From an uncultured Bacteroidales bacterium (GTDB lineage Bacteria; Bacteroidota; Bacteroidia; Bacteroidales; Paludibacteraceae), in the NCBI GenBank assembly GCA_902798965.1, contig CADBYS010000002.1, positions 1-64,000 of the forward strand: a DNA stretch of 64,000 nucleotides, in the 5' to 3' direction. Position numbers and translations under genes: made by a program. Below, in pieces: positions 43,155 to 50,900 of this stretch. The stretch's first letter is position 1, and each line of letters begins with the position of its first letter. A model generated the notes under the pieces. The model was not told where the DNA came from. It did not search any database and saw nothing but the letters and a program-made list of their open reading frames with translations.

Positions 43155-44573
43155 TTAGCCTTCCTTAAACAGATCATCCATTGTAATCTGTTGATAAATA
43201 CCACCGGAGTACATATTCGTTTTCATGCCGAAGGTGCTAATTAGTATAGGTATCACGGCATAGCGTGTCCCTGTTTCTTCGACAAATGTACCCTGTCGGT
43301 TTCTAAGTTTCAGGTCTTCATCCTTATCAATCGTATATTCCTTGATACTATACTTTATTTCACATAGATTGATAATTCGGTCTGCTCGTTCAAGTAGCAG
43401 ATCTATCTGCGCTTTTTCTGTGCTGTTCTTGCTTCGCCAGGAGTAGTATTCAACGCCTATACGGTCTATTCCCAGCGCCTGTTTGATTTGAGGTATATGC
43501 AACATACATACCCGTTCAAAACTCAGACCGTTCCAATTGTTGATTTGAGGCGTATTGATATGCATACTCCAGTAATGTTCATCCGTCACCGGTTGCGTGA
43601 CGAAGGTGTTGTAGAAGATCACAAACATATCCGTCAACTGATACAGCCCATCGTTCTTCTTTATTTTCTTGCTCTTAACATAGTAGTACCTGATAAAGTC
43701 GCACTTCACAAGGTTCATCATGTATTCTGAGAAGTGCCCGTTGTCGGTCATCTTCGTTTGGGTAAGTATCTCGTCACGTGTTATACCTTGTTTCGCGCGC
43801 GCAAGAACGCGCAGTATATCCATATACGGTGTGGGGTCTTTGAATAGCGACTTGAATAACCTGTCGTATTCATCGCTCATCATGGCATCGTTGCCGAAGA
43901 ATAGTCTGTCCAATGCCGATGCCACACTATCGGTAGGTTGCAGCATTTCCAGGTAGTAAGGTATTCCGCCCAGCGCCATGTATATCTGCATAATCGACAA
44001 TCTGTCCCAAAGCACATTGCGGCTATGTAGCATCAATTCCGTTTCATGCAGGTTGAACGGATGAAGATGCATCTCGTGCGTGATACGGTTATGCAGCCCG
44101 CCGTGGTTGTCAATAATGTTCTTTATCATCCAACTGGTTGCACTGCCGCATACAATCAGCATCACTTCTTTGTGTGTTTGTGCCCAACTGTTCCAAAAGT
44201 GACCTAACGCGCGAACAAAACCCGCTTTCGGTGTGTCAAAACAGGGTAATTCATCAATAAACAGCACACATCGCTCGCCGGAGACGATGCTCTGCTCCAG
44301 CAACTTCTGCAACTCATAGAATGCATCCATCCATGTCTTCGGCACACGCCCCGAGTAACCTATATTACGCAACCCTTGTACAAAAGCGGCTATCTGTTCG
44401 CTCTTTTCGCCGTCAATCACACCGATAATGCTAAATGCAAAGTGTGAACCGAAAAACTCGTTCACCAGATAAGTCTTGCCGACTCTGCGCCTGCCGTATA
44501 GAGCCACAAACTCTGCTCTGCCGGAGTCGTAATAGCTCTTCAAAGATGCCAATTCATGCTTCCTGCCTATCAT
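43155..44573 (-). CDS. ATPase with C-terminal DUF234/PD-(D/E)xK-like domain (paralogue 1)
   Basis: 472 residues. N-terminal AAA/STAND-like ATPase: Walker A YGRRRVGKTYLV, Walker B VLFIDELPCFD, sensor LIVCGSATSW. A winged-helix middle part is followed by a C-terminal nuclease-like core AQIDLLLERADRIINLCEIK, in which the Asp...Glu-x-Lys pattern of PD-(D/E)xK folds is visible. This archaeal-type ATPase family is expanded in Bacteroidota and its role is unknown. Immediately upstream is a promoter and then a 52-bp inverted-repeat array, the same arrangement as at 57976. Confidence 0.82.
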   Translation of the reverse strand: MIGRKHELASLKSYYDSGRAEFVALYGRRRVGKTYLVNEFFGSHFAFSIIGVIDGEKSEQIAAFVQGLRNIGYSGRVPKTWMDAFYELQKLLEQSIVSGERCVLFIDELPCFDTPKAGFVRALGHFWNSWAQTHKEVMLIVCGSATSWMIKNIIDNHGGLHNRITHEMHLHPFNLHETELMLHSRNVLWDRLSIMQIYMALGGIPYYLEMLQPTDSVASALDRLFFGNDAMMSDEYDRLFKSLFKDPTPYMDILRVLARAKQGITRDEILTQTKMTDNGHFSEYMMNLVKCDFIRYYYVKSKKIKKNDGLYQLTDMFVIFYNTFVTQPVTDEHYWSMHINTPQINNWNGLSFERVCMLHIPQIKQALGIDRIGVEYYSWRSKNSTEKAQIDLLLERADRIINLCEIKYSIKEYTIDKDEDLKLRNRQGTFVEETGTRYAVIPILISTFGMKTNMYSGGIYQQITMDDLFKEG

Positions 44574-44600
44574 AATCGTAGCTGATTTTGAAAAACGCTA

Positions 44601-44608
44601 CAAAGATA
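44601..44608 (-). promoter_or_regulatory. Promoter box of ATPase paralogue 1
   Basis: TATCTTTG on the minus strand with a TTTG box at 44629-44632. The 33-bp promoter region matches that of paralogue 2 (59428-59460) at all but three positions. Confidence 0.65.
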
Positions 44609-44639
44609 ACACTTTTTTTTGATATTTGCAAATATTTTC

Positions 44640-44816
44640 GGGCGAAAGTTGCATTTTTTTGTCTATTTTCGCCCATTATTGCATGATTAGTGGGCGAAAT
44701 ATGAACTTTTTTGTCAACTTCCGCCCACCTATTGCTATATTCTTGGGCGAAATTTGAATTATTTTGTTAACTTCCGCCCATGTATTGCGCATGTTGCATT
44801 TGTTGTCAACTTCGCC
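44640..44816. repeat. Array of 52-53-bp units with GGGCGAAA inverted repeats
   Basis: Units start at 44640, 44692 and 44745, with a degenerate fourth near 44788. Each unit has GGGCGAAA on the left and a TTTCGCCC- or CTTCCGCCC-type right arm about 19 bp away, with a T-rich TTTTTTGTC core. The array lies between two divergent ATPase genes and abuts the promoter of paralogue 1. It is not a CRISPR: arms are imperfect and no unique spacers exist. Confidence 0.8.
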
Positions 44817-44908
44817 TAAATGCTACATGAACTATCAAAATCGCAGATATTGTCGGCTAAATCCTATGTTTTTAACGAATTATTTTGTATATATGAATAA
44901 AAATGCGT

Positions 44909-44916
44909 ACCTTTGC
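44909..44916 (+). promoter_or_regulatory. Promoter box of DUF4143 ATPase
   Basis: TACCTTTG, 70 bp before the start. Immediately downstream is TTTCCT-AAAAATA-AGGAAA, an inverted repeat that could be an operator. Confidence 0.6.
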
Positions 44917-44985
44917 GGAAGATTTCCTAAAAATAAGGAAAGATTTTTGGAATATTTCCTTGATTTTGGGGTAAATTTACTGAAT

Positions 44986-46308
44986 ATGGCAAGAAAAGAG
45001 TTATTCAAATCACTAATCGCATTGAATCAGGCAGAGTTGCCGTTCGAACGGATAGAACGGGAGACTATACTGCCGGAAAAGCCGGAATTGATAATAACCG
45101 TTCCGGGTGTGCGTCGTGCCGGAAAATCATCGCTGTTGATGTTAGCGGTGAACAAACTATTGGCATCGGGAGTGAAGCGCGAACAGATACTATGGGTGAA
45201 CTTTGACGATGAGCGTATCGTAGGTATGCCGACAGAAGAGTTGGACGAGGTGCTTCAAGCCTATCGGGAGATGTACCCGGAGATGAACCTGAAGGATGTG
45301 TATATGTTCTTCGATGAGATACAGAACGTTGCCGGTTGGGATCTGTTTGTGTTGCGTGTGTTCAAGTCGTACTGCGAGCATGTGTACGTGACGGGAAGTA
45401 ATGCGAAGTTGCTATCGTCAGAGATATCCACGGCTCTGCGCGGTTGGACGCTGGATTATGAGATATTGCCGTTGAGTTTCCGCGAGTTATGCCGATTCAA
45501 AGGGATAGATGCGGATAGTCACTTGGAGAGCGACAAAGCGCGACGTTATGCAGCGATGGAGGAGTACATCCATGGAGGTGCGTTCCCGAAAGTGGTGCTG
45601 ACGAGTGATAAGTCGCTGAAACTGCGTTTGCTGCAAGGGTATTTCAATACGATGCTGTTCCGGGACTTGGTGGAGCGTCATAAGATAAAGAACATAGAGG
45701 CGCTGCGGTACTTCCTTAAGCGCGTGATGCTGAACCTGACGAAAACTACATCGATCAACGCAATCGTGAACGACATGCGTTCAAGCGGTGTAACAGTGAG
45801 CAAGGATGACCTGTATGAGTGGGCAAACTGGGCTGTGGAGGCGTATATGTTTGTGCGGTATCCGAAATACAGCGCGTCGTTGGTGAAGGAGAATCAGTCG
45901 CTGCGCAAGTACTACATAATCGACACGGGAATGCGTCAGGCTGTGCTGATGCCGCAATCGGAGGACAAGGGGAAGTTGCTGGAGAACATAGTGGCGCTGG
46001 AGCTGTTCCGTCGTCGTGGTGTGGACAAGAAGATTTTCTACTGGCAGGACGGACACGAGTGCGACTTTGTGGTGCAACAGGGTGAGCGCGTGGAAGAGGT
46101 GATACAAGTCACGTGGGACATGGAGGACGAGGATACGCTCAGGCGTGAGATAGATGGGGCGAAGGAGGCAGCGCGAGCGACACGATGCGACAAACTGACA
46201 ATCGTGACGCGGGACAGCAAAGAGACAATAGAGGAAGACGGATTCCGGATAGAGGTAGTGGGCATCGAAGAGTGGCTGACGAATAGCTACACTACCTCCT
46301 TAACTTGA
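44986..46308 (+). CDS. AAA ATPase with DUF4143 domain
   Basis: 440 residues from ATG 44986 (codons upstream run through the promoter). Walker A GVRRAGKSSLLML, Walker B VYMFFDEIQNV, VTGSNAKLLSSEISTAL sensor region, then a DUF4143 helical/winged part (GYFNTMLFRDLVERHK) and a nuclease-like end (ECDFVVQQGERVEEVIQVTW) with acidic residues but no clear ExK. Divergent from ATPase paralogue 1; they share the 52-bp array. The biological role of this family is unknown. Confidence 0.82.
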   Translation: MARKELFKSLIALNQAELPFERIERETILPEKPELIITVPGVRRAGKSSLLMLAVNKLLASGVKREQILWVNFDDERIVGMPTEELDEVLQAYREMYPEMNLKDVYMFFDEIQNVAGWDLFVLRVFKSYCEHVYVTGSNAKLLSSEISTALRGWTLDYEILPLSFRELCRFKGIDADSHLESDKARRYAAMEEYIHGGAFPKVVLTSDKSLKLRLLQGYFNTMLFRDLVERHKIKNIEALRYFLKRVMLNLTKTTSINAIVNDMRSSGVTVSKDDLYEWANWAVEAYMFVRYPKYSASLVKENQSLRKYYIIDTGMRQAVLMPQSEDKGKLLENIVALELFRRRGVDKKIFYWQDGHECDFVVQQGERVEEVIQVTWDMEDEDTLRREIDGAKEAARATRCDKLTIVTRDSKETIEEDGFRIEVVGIEEWLTNSYTTSLT

Positions 46309-46357
46309 TTAATGTCTGCTAAAAACGACTATACAACGTTCGTAACACTATAAAATA

Positions 46358-47413
46358 ATGAAAAACAAAGAATATAACTTAGTAACCCTCGAAGAACTCG
46401 AGGCGTTGTACGAAAAAGCAGATGGCGTGAGAAAAGATCTTCCGATGAAGCTTTCTTCCGGACACACACTCCTCGAAAAACACCTCATTGTCGAACAATT
46501 GTTGCAAAGGAACTACAAGGAAGTGGAGTGGTTGAATATCTGCAAGTCCCTTGCTGATATTTGTGGCTACGCACATTTGTGGGCACATCCATTAGCATGG
46601 CGAGATCCTTCTCTATATCCTGATTATGTTATTGATGGACGTATTGCGAAAGAGGTTTTCGACGACACAAGATATCCCGATATTATTGAGGTGGTGGATT
46701 ACATCTATGATCAAATTGTTCTTGATTACGCCGATAATCCCATTGTGGCGAATGAAGATGCCTTGGAGGCTGGTCTTGCTAAAGGAATGCACGATTGGAG
46801 TACGCTAACATGGGGCTTACGCAGTGTTCTTGATGATGGCGAATTTATCAAAGAGTCATGGGATTCCAATGGTGTTTATATTAAAGAATACGATTTCATC
46901 TCTTTACGACATAATCTTACCGTAATTGCCGAACAGCGCAGCCCGAAGCGCGCGGCAGAACTGCTGCGCATGTTGCAAAAAGAATGGCCGCAGATTAAAA
47001 AATGGAAAACCGGGCTTGAAACTATGGAAGAGAAAGATATCGAGGATTTTGAGTATGGACTGCATAATAAGTTTGACGATCTGTTGGCAGCGGGGGAAAA
47101 TGATAACACAGCACAGGCTGATGTCCCTAAGCCCGACAGCTCGTTCTTTAACTTAACAAACGGAATGACTTACGACATATGCAGGAAGCAACTGATAAAA
47201 GACATCAACGACGCTAAATCCAAAGCCAATGCATGTCGCAAGATTATGAGTTCAGATACCTGCGGATACTTCATGCTAAGAGACAAAGGCGACGATGAAA
47301 AAGCCGCTGCCATCAATCCATGGGTGCCACTCACGAACAAGAAGGGGAAATACGTGTTCAAAGGCGACGATTTCTGCAAAGCGCGAAATAATAAACCGCA
47401 AAGCGCGAAATAG
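46358..47413 (+). CDS. Hypothetical protein, 351 aa
   Basis: A soluble, mostly helical, acidic protein of 351 residues with Trp-rich stretches (WLNICKSLADICGYAHLWAH). I recognise no family. It follows the DUF4143 ATPase by 50 bp on the same strand and could be its partner. The 3' end contains a direct repeat of about 17 bp (GCAAAGCGCGAAATA) giving KARNNKPQSAK, so the terminal residues are repeat-derived. A terminator lies 80 bp downstream. Confidence 0.6.
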   Translation: MKNKEYNLVTLEELEALYEKADGVRKDLPMKLSSGHTLLEKHLIVEQLLQRNYKEVEWLNICKSLADICGYAHLWAHPLAWRDPSLYPDYVIDGRIAKEVFDDTRYPDIIEVVDYIYDQIVLDYADNPIVANEDALEAGLAKGMHDWSTLTWGLRSVLDDGEFIKESWDSNGVYIKEYDFISLRHNLTVIAEQRSPKRAAELLRMLQKEWPQIKKWKTGLETMEEKDIEDFEYGLHNKFDDLLAAGENDNTAQADVPKPDSSFFNLTNGMTYDICRKQLIKDINDAKSKANACRKIMSSDTCGYFMLRDKGDDEKAAAINPWVPLTNKKGKYVFKGDDFCKARNNKPQSAK

Positions 47414-47490
47414 TAAAGTTTCCGATTCCTTCCGGCGAAAATAACCTAATTCGAGGTATTCTTTCCGAATATTTTCCGAAAACTTTCCGA

Positions 47491-47524
47491 AACGAGACAT
47501 AAATTTGTGTGTCTCGTTTTTTTG
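47491..47524 (+). terminator. Rho-independent terminator
   Basis: AACGAGACA pairs exactly with TGTCTCGTT, followed by seven T. It closes the ATPase/unknown-protein unit. Confidence 0.8.
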
Positions 47525-47527
47525 TTG

Positions 47528-47535
47528 TATCTTTG
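47528..47535 (+). promoter_or_regulatory. Promoter box of winged-helix gene
   Basis: TATCTTTG directly after the terminator, 55 bp before the start codon. Confidence 0.6.
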
Positions 47536-47589
47536 CACTGCTTTTCCAAACGAAAGGCAACAAAAATTACAAATTCTAAAGTTTTAATA

Positions 47590-48435
47590 ATGAGACTTAC
47601 TCTCATAGAAAATATCGGTAAAGAATACGGACTCGACGCGAACGAGTTGAGTGTCTATTCGGCTATTGCCTCTTTCAGCAAAGGAAGAGGCTGGTTTGCT
47701 TCGTATACCGCCTTAACGAACCAACTCCCCTTCGTCATTTCCACCAAAACCATCGAGCGAGTGATCAAGCGTCTCACCACACTCGGATTGATAGAAAAGC
47801 GAGGTAAAGCTTTCTACGCTACGACAAATTGTCCGCCACCTGCCACCGACAATCTGTCCACTACCGACAATTCGTCCACCGACAATCTGTCTTCCGCCAC
47901 AGACACTTTGTCTCCCGCCAACCGACAAATAGTACCCGCCAAACAGACAAATAGTCCCTCAAAAGCCGACAATTTGTACCTTATATATAATAAAGAGAAT
48001 AAAGAAAGAGTAAGAGATAATATAAAAGATTCCGCGTGCGATACAATCGACACGCCTAATCCCTCAACCCCTTCTTCTTTTGATTCTTTATTTGATCAGT
48101 TGCTTAGCGCCTACAAGGCGCAAGAAGGGAACAAAGCTCCTTCCGCTGATGTCCTCACCGAAGCGCGCAACCTTTGGGATAATCTCCCCGACTACCATCA
48201 GCAGCAACTCCTTCGAGCCGTACAATCTGGTTCCTGGAACAAACCCCGCCTCGATTGGCTCATCTCCGACTTCCCGTTCCGCGAACCCACCAATTATGCC
48301 GGCCTGCAAGCGCCGCGAGGAGTTGACCTCTATCTAGTACCCATCGCTCCAAACAAATGTGCCCTCTATACTGCCGATGATGTTAAGGAATTTCACATAC
48401 CCAATGCGCAATTATTTAAGGAAGCAAGTCTTTGA
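47590..48435 (+). CDS. Winged-helix DNA-binding protein with repeated DNLS linker
   Basis: 281 residues from ATG 47590. Residues 1-78 form a winged helix (ANELSVYSAIASFSKGRGWF; STKTIERVIKRLTTLGLIEK), similar to replication-initiator or HTH_36 proteins. A low-complexity linker (about residues 82-125) repeats TDNLS. The C-terminal half is helical and contains WNKPRLDWLISDFPFREPTNY, a motif region common in Bacteroidota accessory DNA-binding proteins. Possibly plasmid/phage-type replication control; the partner element is not visible. Confidence 0.6.
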   Translation: MRLTLIENIGKEYGLDANELSVYSAIASFSKGRGWFASYTALTNQLPFVISTKTIERVIKRLTTLGLIEKRGKAFYATTNCPPPATDNLSTTDNSSTDNLSSATDTLSPANRQIVPAKQTNSPSKADNLYLIYNKENKERVRDNIKDSACDTIDTPNPSTPSSFDSLFDQLLSAYKAQEGNKAPSADVLTEARNLWDNLPDYHQQQLLRAVQSGSWNKPRLDWLISDFPFREPTNYAGLQAPRGVDLYLVPIAPNKCALYTADDVKEFHIPNAQLFKEASL

Positions 48436-48778
48436 CCCCACAAGTCCATTGTTGGGGCATTGTCCTTGCATTCTCGTGCCAATATCGTGTCATTATCGTG
48501 AGTGATCGAGGCATCATGAGGTCATTATCGGCTTGTTGTCGGTACATGATCCCGTGATGCTCCCGTTGCCTCCCAGCCAAAATCCCCTTTGGCATAGTCT
48601 TGAATAGTTGACCGAAAATATCCTTTGTAGTTCGTTTAATTCGTTTAATTCGTGAACAGAACATCCCCATCGTAATAATTTTGGGCTTATTTTGGGTATT
48701 TTGGACTAAAAATAGAAAATTTTGCAACTATTTGACAATTTTTTGCTCAAAATATTTGCAAATATCAAAAATTTTTTG
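48436..48778. other. Gene-free stretch before the hip operon
   Basis: About 340 bp without a convincing gene. It holds a TTTAATTCG mini-repeat (48631-48659) and repeated GTCATTATCG words near 48489-48530, then very AT-rich promoter DNA. Confidence 0.5.
48631..48659 (+). repeat. TTTAATTCG mini-repeat, copy 3
   Basis: GTTTAATTC/GTTTAATTC/GTGAACAG, identical words to those at 33427 and 57821. Confidence 0.65.
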
Positions 48779-48786
48779 TACCTTTG
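48779..48786 (+). promoter_or_regulatory. hip operon promoter box
   Basis: TACCTTTG, overlapping the first operator. Confidence 0.65.
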
Positions 48787-48787
48787 C

Positions 48788-48880
48788 ACCCGAAAGGGTA
48801 TAATGCAAGCACGAATAAGCAAAATTATACCCGAAAGGGTGTATTATGGACTCGCAGGCAATTATTATACCCGATAGGGT
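48788..48880 (+). promoter_or_regulatory. Three evenly spaced HipB-type operators
   Basis: ACCCGAAAGGGT at 48788-48799 and 48829-48840 and ACCCGATAGGGT at 48869-48880, spaced 41 and 40 bp (about four helical turns). They extend to TATACCC/GGGTATA palindromes. The first lies on the transcription start, so binding by the XRE protein encoded next would repress the operon. Confidence 0.75.
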
Positions 48881-48888
48881 GCAAAAAT

Positions 48889-49092
48889 ATGACAACATTA
48901 GCCACATACGTTAAGGCCAAACGAAAAGAGTTTGGCTTAACACAGGAAGACGTGAGTATGAAGTCCGGTGTAGGACTGAGGTTTGTGCGTGAATTGGAAC
49001 AAGGAAAACCAACGCTACGTATGGATAAAGTCAATCAAGTGCTTAGCTTGTTTGGCGCATCGTTGGAACCCACTCAAGCAGATAGATCATGA
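48889..49092 (+). CDS. hipB: HipB-like XRE-family antitoxin/repressor
   Basis: 67 residues from ATG 48889. A single XRE helix-turn-helix: KAKRKEFGLTQEDVSMKSGV GLRFVRELEQG is split here for length; recognition helix around residues 28-38. It ends in the AGL/GASLEPT-like tail of HipB proteins. Three operator palindromes precede it, and its stop overlaps the next start, so it autoregulates and is coupled to the HipS-like gene. Confidence 0.85.
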   Translation: MTTLATYVKAKRKEFGLTQEDVSMKSGVGLRFVRELEQGKPTLRMDKVNQVLSLFGASLEPTQADRS

Positions 49093-49415
49093 AACAGGGA
49101 AATGTATATTTCAAGAACGTTCTTGCCGGAATCATCCGTGAGGATGAGAATGGGTTCACTTTCCAATATGACCGCGATTATTTGGCACGTGAACAGGCAC
49201 AGCCGGTGAGTCTCACTTTGCCCTTACGCGAACAGCCGTTTGTGTCGCAAGTCATGTTCCCGTTCTTTGACGGGTTGATCCCCGAAGGATGGCTGCTTAA
49301 TGTGGCTGTGGAGAGTTGGAAAATCAATCCCAGAGACAGGATGCAACTCCTCTTAACCTGTTGCCGCGACTGCATCGGAGCAGTTAGCATTGAAGGAATG
49401 GTAAATGGTAAATGA
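49089..49415 (+). CDS. hipS: HipS-like protein (HipA N-terminal subdomain)
   Basis: 108 residues corresponding to the N-terminal subdomain that is fused in classic HipA (FTFQYDRDYLAREQAQPVSLTLPL; FPFFDGLIPEGWLL). Its ATG overlaps the hipB stop. As a separate protein it fits the tripartite HipBST layout in which HipS helps neutralise the kinase. The last residues MVNGK are encoded by an ATGGTAA mini-repeat, so the original stop may have shifted. Confidence 0.78.
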   Translation: MKQGNVYFKNVLAGIIREDENGFTFQYDRDYLAREQAQPVSLTLPLREQPFVSQVMFPFFDGLIPEGWLLNVAVESWKINPRDRMQLLLTCCRDCIGAVSIEGMVNGK

Positions 49416-49433
49416 CAAAATGGTAAATGGTAT
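49398..49433. repeat. ATGGTAA mini-repeat at the hipS/hipT junction
   Basis: Four to five ATGGTAA/AAATGAC words spanning the end of hipS and the start of hipT, producing several in-frame ATGs. Confidence 0.7.
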
Positions 49434-50379
49434 GCGTTGCTTGTATTGCTATAAGGAATTGAAGGCCGGAGAGGTGGATTATCATGCGGCTTGTGCCAAG
49501 AAGATGTTTGGCGCAGATCAGGCGCCTCAGTTGCCGTACGACCATAGTCAGATTCGGCAATTGGCAAAGTCAGTGATTCGTACGCAGACTACGGTGCCCG
49601 GAGTGCAAGCGAAACTGTCAATGGATATTCAGAAGATTGAGCACACGACGCGTTTCACGATAGTGGGATTAAGCGGCAAGTATATTGTAAAACCGCAGAC
49701 AGAACAGTATGCTGAGCTGCCTGAGAACGAGGACTTGACTATGCACTTGGCTGAAATAGCGGGCATAGCGGTAGTGCCGCATTGCTTGGCGCGATTTGCC
49801 GACGGAAGGTTGGTATATCTCTCCACGCGTATCGACAGGACAAAACGGGGCGAGAAGATTCCGATGGAAGACTTGTGCCAGTTGTCAGAACAACTGACCG
49901 AGTACAAATACCGCGGTTCGTACGAGCAGATAAGCAAGGTGGTGAATCGCCTCTCGGCTGCGCCGATGTTGGATGTTGTGAACTTCTGGCAGGTGGTGCT
50001 GTTCTGCTGGTTGACAGGGAACAGCGATATGCATCTAAAGAACTTCTCGCTGTATGCACCGAAAGGGCAACATGTGCTCAGTCCTGCATATGATTTGCTG
50101 AACACACTGGTGGTGATGCCGAGTGATCCGGAAGAACTGGCACTGAATCTTAACGGCAAGAAACGCAAACTCACGTGGCGCGATTGGAGTGCGGCAATGA
50201 CGAGGAGTGGTGTGCCTGATAAGGTGCAACAAAACATGCTCAACCGGTTCATGCAAGTGCTGCCCCAATGGGAGGAGACGATACGTAGTTCGTTCTTGTC
50301 AACTGATATGCAACAACGATATTTGTCAATCCTCCACACGCGCATAGAGCAACTCCGCCTTTCACCTTTCACCTTTTGA
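49432..50379 (+). CDS. hipT: HipT-like Ser/Thr kinase toxin
   Basis: 315 residues from ATG 49432, which puts the zinc-knuckle CLYCYKEL...DYHAACAKK at the very N-terminus; upstream in-frame ATGs at 49405 and 49420 lie in the mini-repeat. Kinase features: TVPGVQAKLSM loop, KYIVKPQ lysine, catalytic WLTGNSDMHLKNFSLY and metal-binding LSPAYDLLNT. HipA/HipT kinases phosphorylate aminoacyl-tRNA synthetases and stop growth; the target here is unknown. The C-terminus SPFTF is encoded by another mini-repeat. Confidence 0.85.
   Translation: MRCLYCYKELKAGEVDYHAACAKKMFGADQAPQLPYDHSQIRQLAKSVIRTQTTVPGVQAKLSMDIQKIEHTTRFTIVGLSGKYIVKPQTEQYAELPENEDLTMHLAEIAGIAVVPHCLARFADGRLVYLSTRIDRTKRGEKIPMEDLCQLSEQLTEYKYRGSYEQISKVVNRLSAAPMLDVVNFWQVVLFCWLTGNSDMHLKNFSLYAPKGQHVLSPAYDLLNTLVVMPSDPEELALNLNGKKRKLTWRDWSAAMTRSGVPDKVQQNMLNRFMQVLPQWEETIRSSFLSTDMQQRYLSILHTRIEQLRLSPFTF
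50358..50376. repeat. TTTCACC mini-repeat at the end of hipT
   Basis: Three TTTCACC/TTTCACC/TTTT words, reverse complement of the GGTGAAA family. Confidence 0.6.
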
Positions 50380-50746
50380 AAAAGTGTGAACCTTAATCGG
50401 GGGCAACACGTGGTCAAGTCCTAATCAACACGTGGCTTTTACCTTATCAAACCGTGGTCTTTGCCTACGCTCCACTTAGTGCCTTCCGTTGTGGTTTTCG
50501 TGCTGTATATCGCTGTGTATTTCGTGCATTTTGCGCGCATCATTGCGCGCATGTTTGCGCGCAGATTCCGCATGGCTATTTCCCCTTATCGTTCACCCCT
50601 CAGTTGCCACCTCAACCTCGCAAAAACAACCCCGTTTTTTGCAAACTACAAATTTCACGATGTTCTATTTTTATGAATAGGTTACCCCGCATTATGCTTT
50701 ATAACATATTTTCCTCAAAAAATTTGCATATATTAAATATTATTCT
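50380..50746. other. Gene-free stretch with repeats before the giant surface gene
   Basis: Contains CAACACGTGG twice (near 50404 and 50427) and a TTGCGCGCAT mini-repeat (three words at 50530-50563), then AT-rich promoter DNA. Overlapping short frames lack coding character. Confidence 0.45.
50530..50563. repeat. TTGCGCGCA mini-repeat
   Basis: Three TTGCGCGCA words about 12 bp apart. Confidence 0.55.
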
Positions 50747-50754
50747 TAACTTTG
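50747..50754 (+). promoter_or_regulatory. Promoter box of the giant surface-protein gene
   Basis: TAACTTTG, 147 bp before the start codon, leaving a long leader. Confidence 0.55.
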
Positions 50755-50900
50755 TACTCGTTTTTGGTGCAAATCATTGCCAAATCTTGCGATTCATCTT
50801 AAAAATAGAACATTTTTGATGAAATTACCGCAGATTCCGCCTGATTGCCACAAACACCCAAAATTCAACAATTTATAACGAATTTTTAACTAAAAACATA

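Noticed and set aside
44640-44816. Possible CRISPR array
   Set aside because: The regularly spaced units are imperfect, have internal inverted repeats and no unique spacers, and no cas genes are nearby.
50454-50819. 121-codon frame upstream of the giant gene
   Set aside because: Low-complexity, AT-rich, overlaps a mini-repeat and the promoter; two other frames of similar length overlap it.
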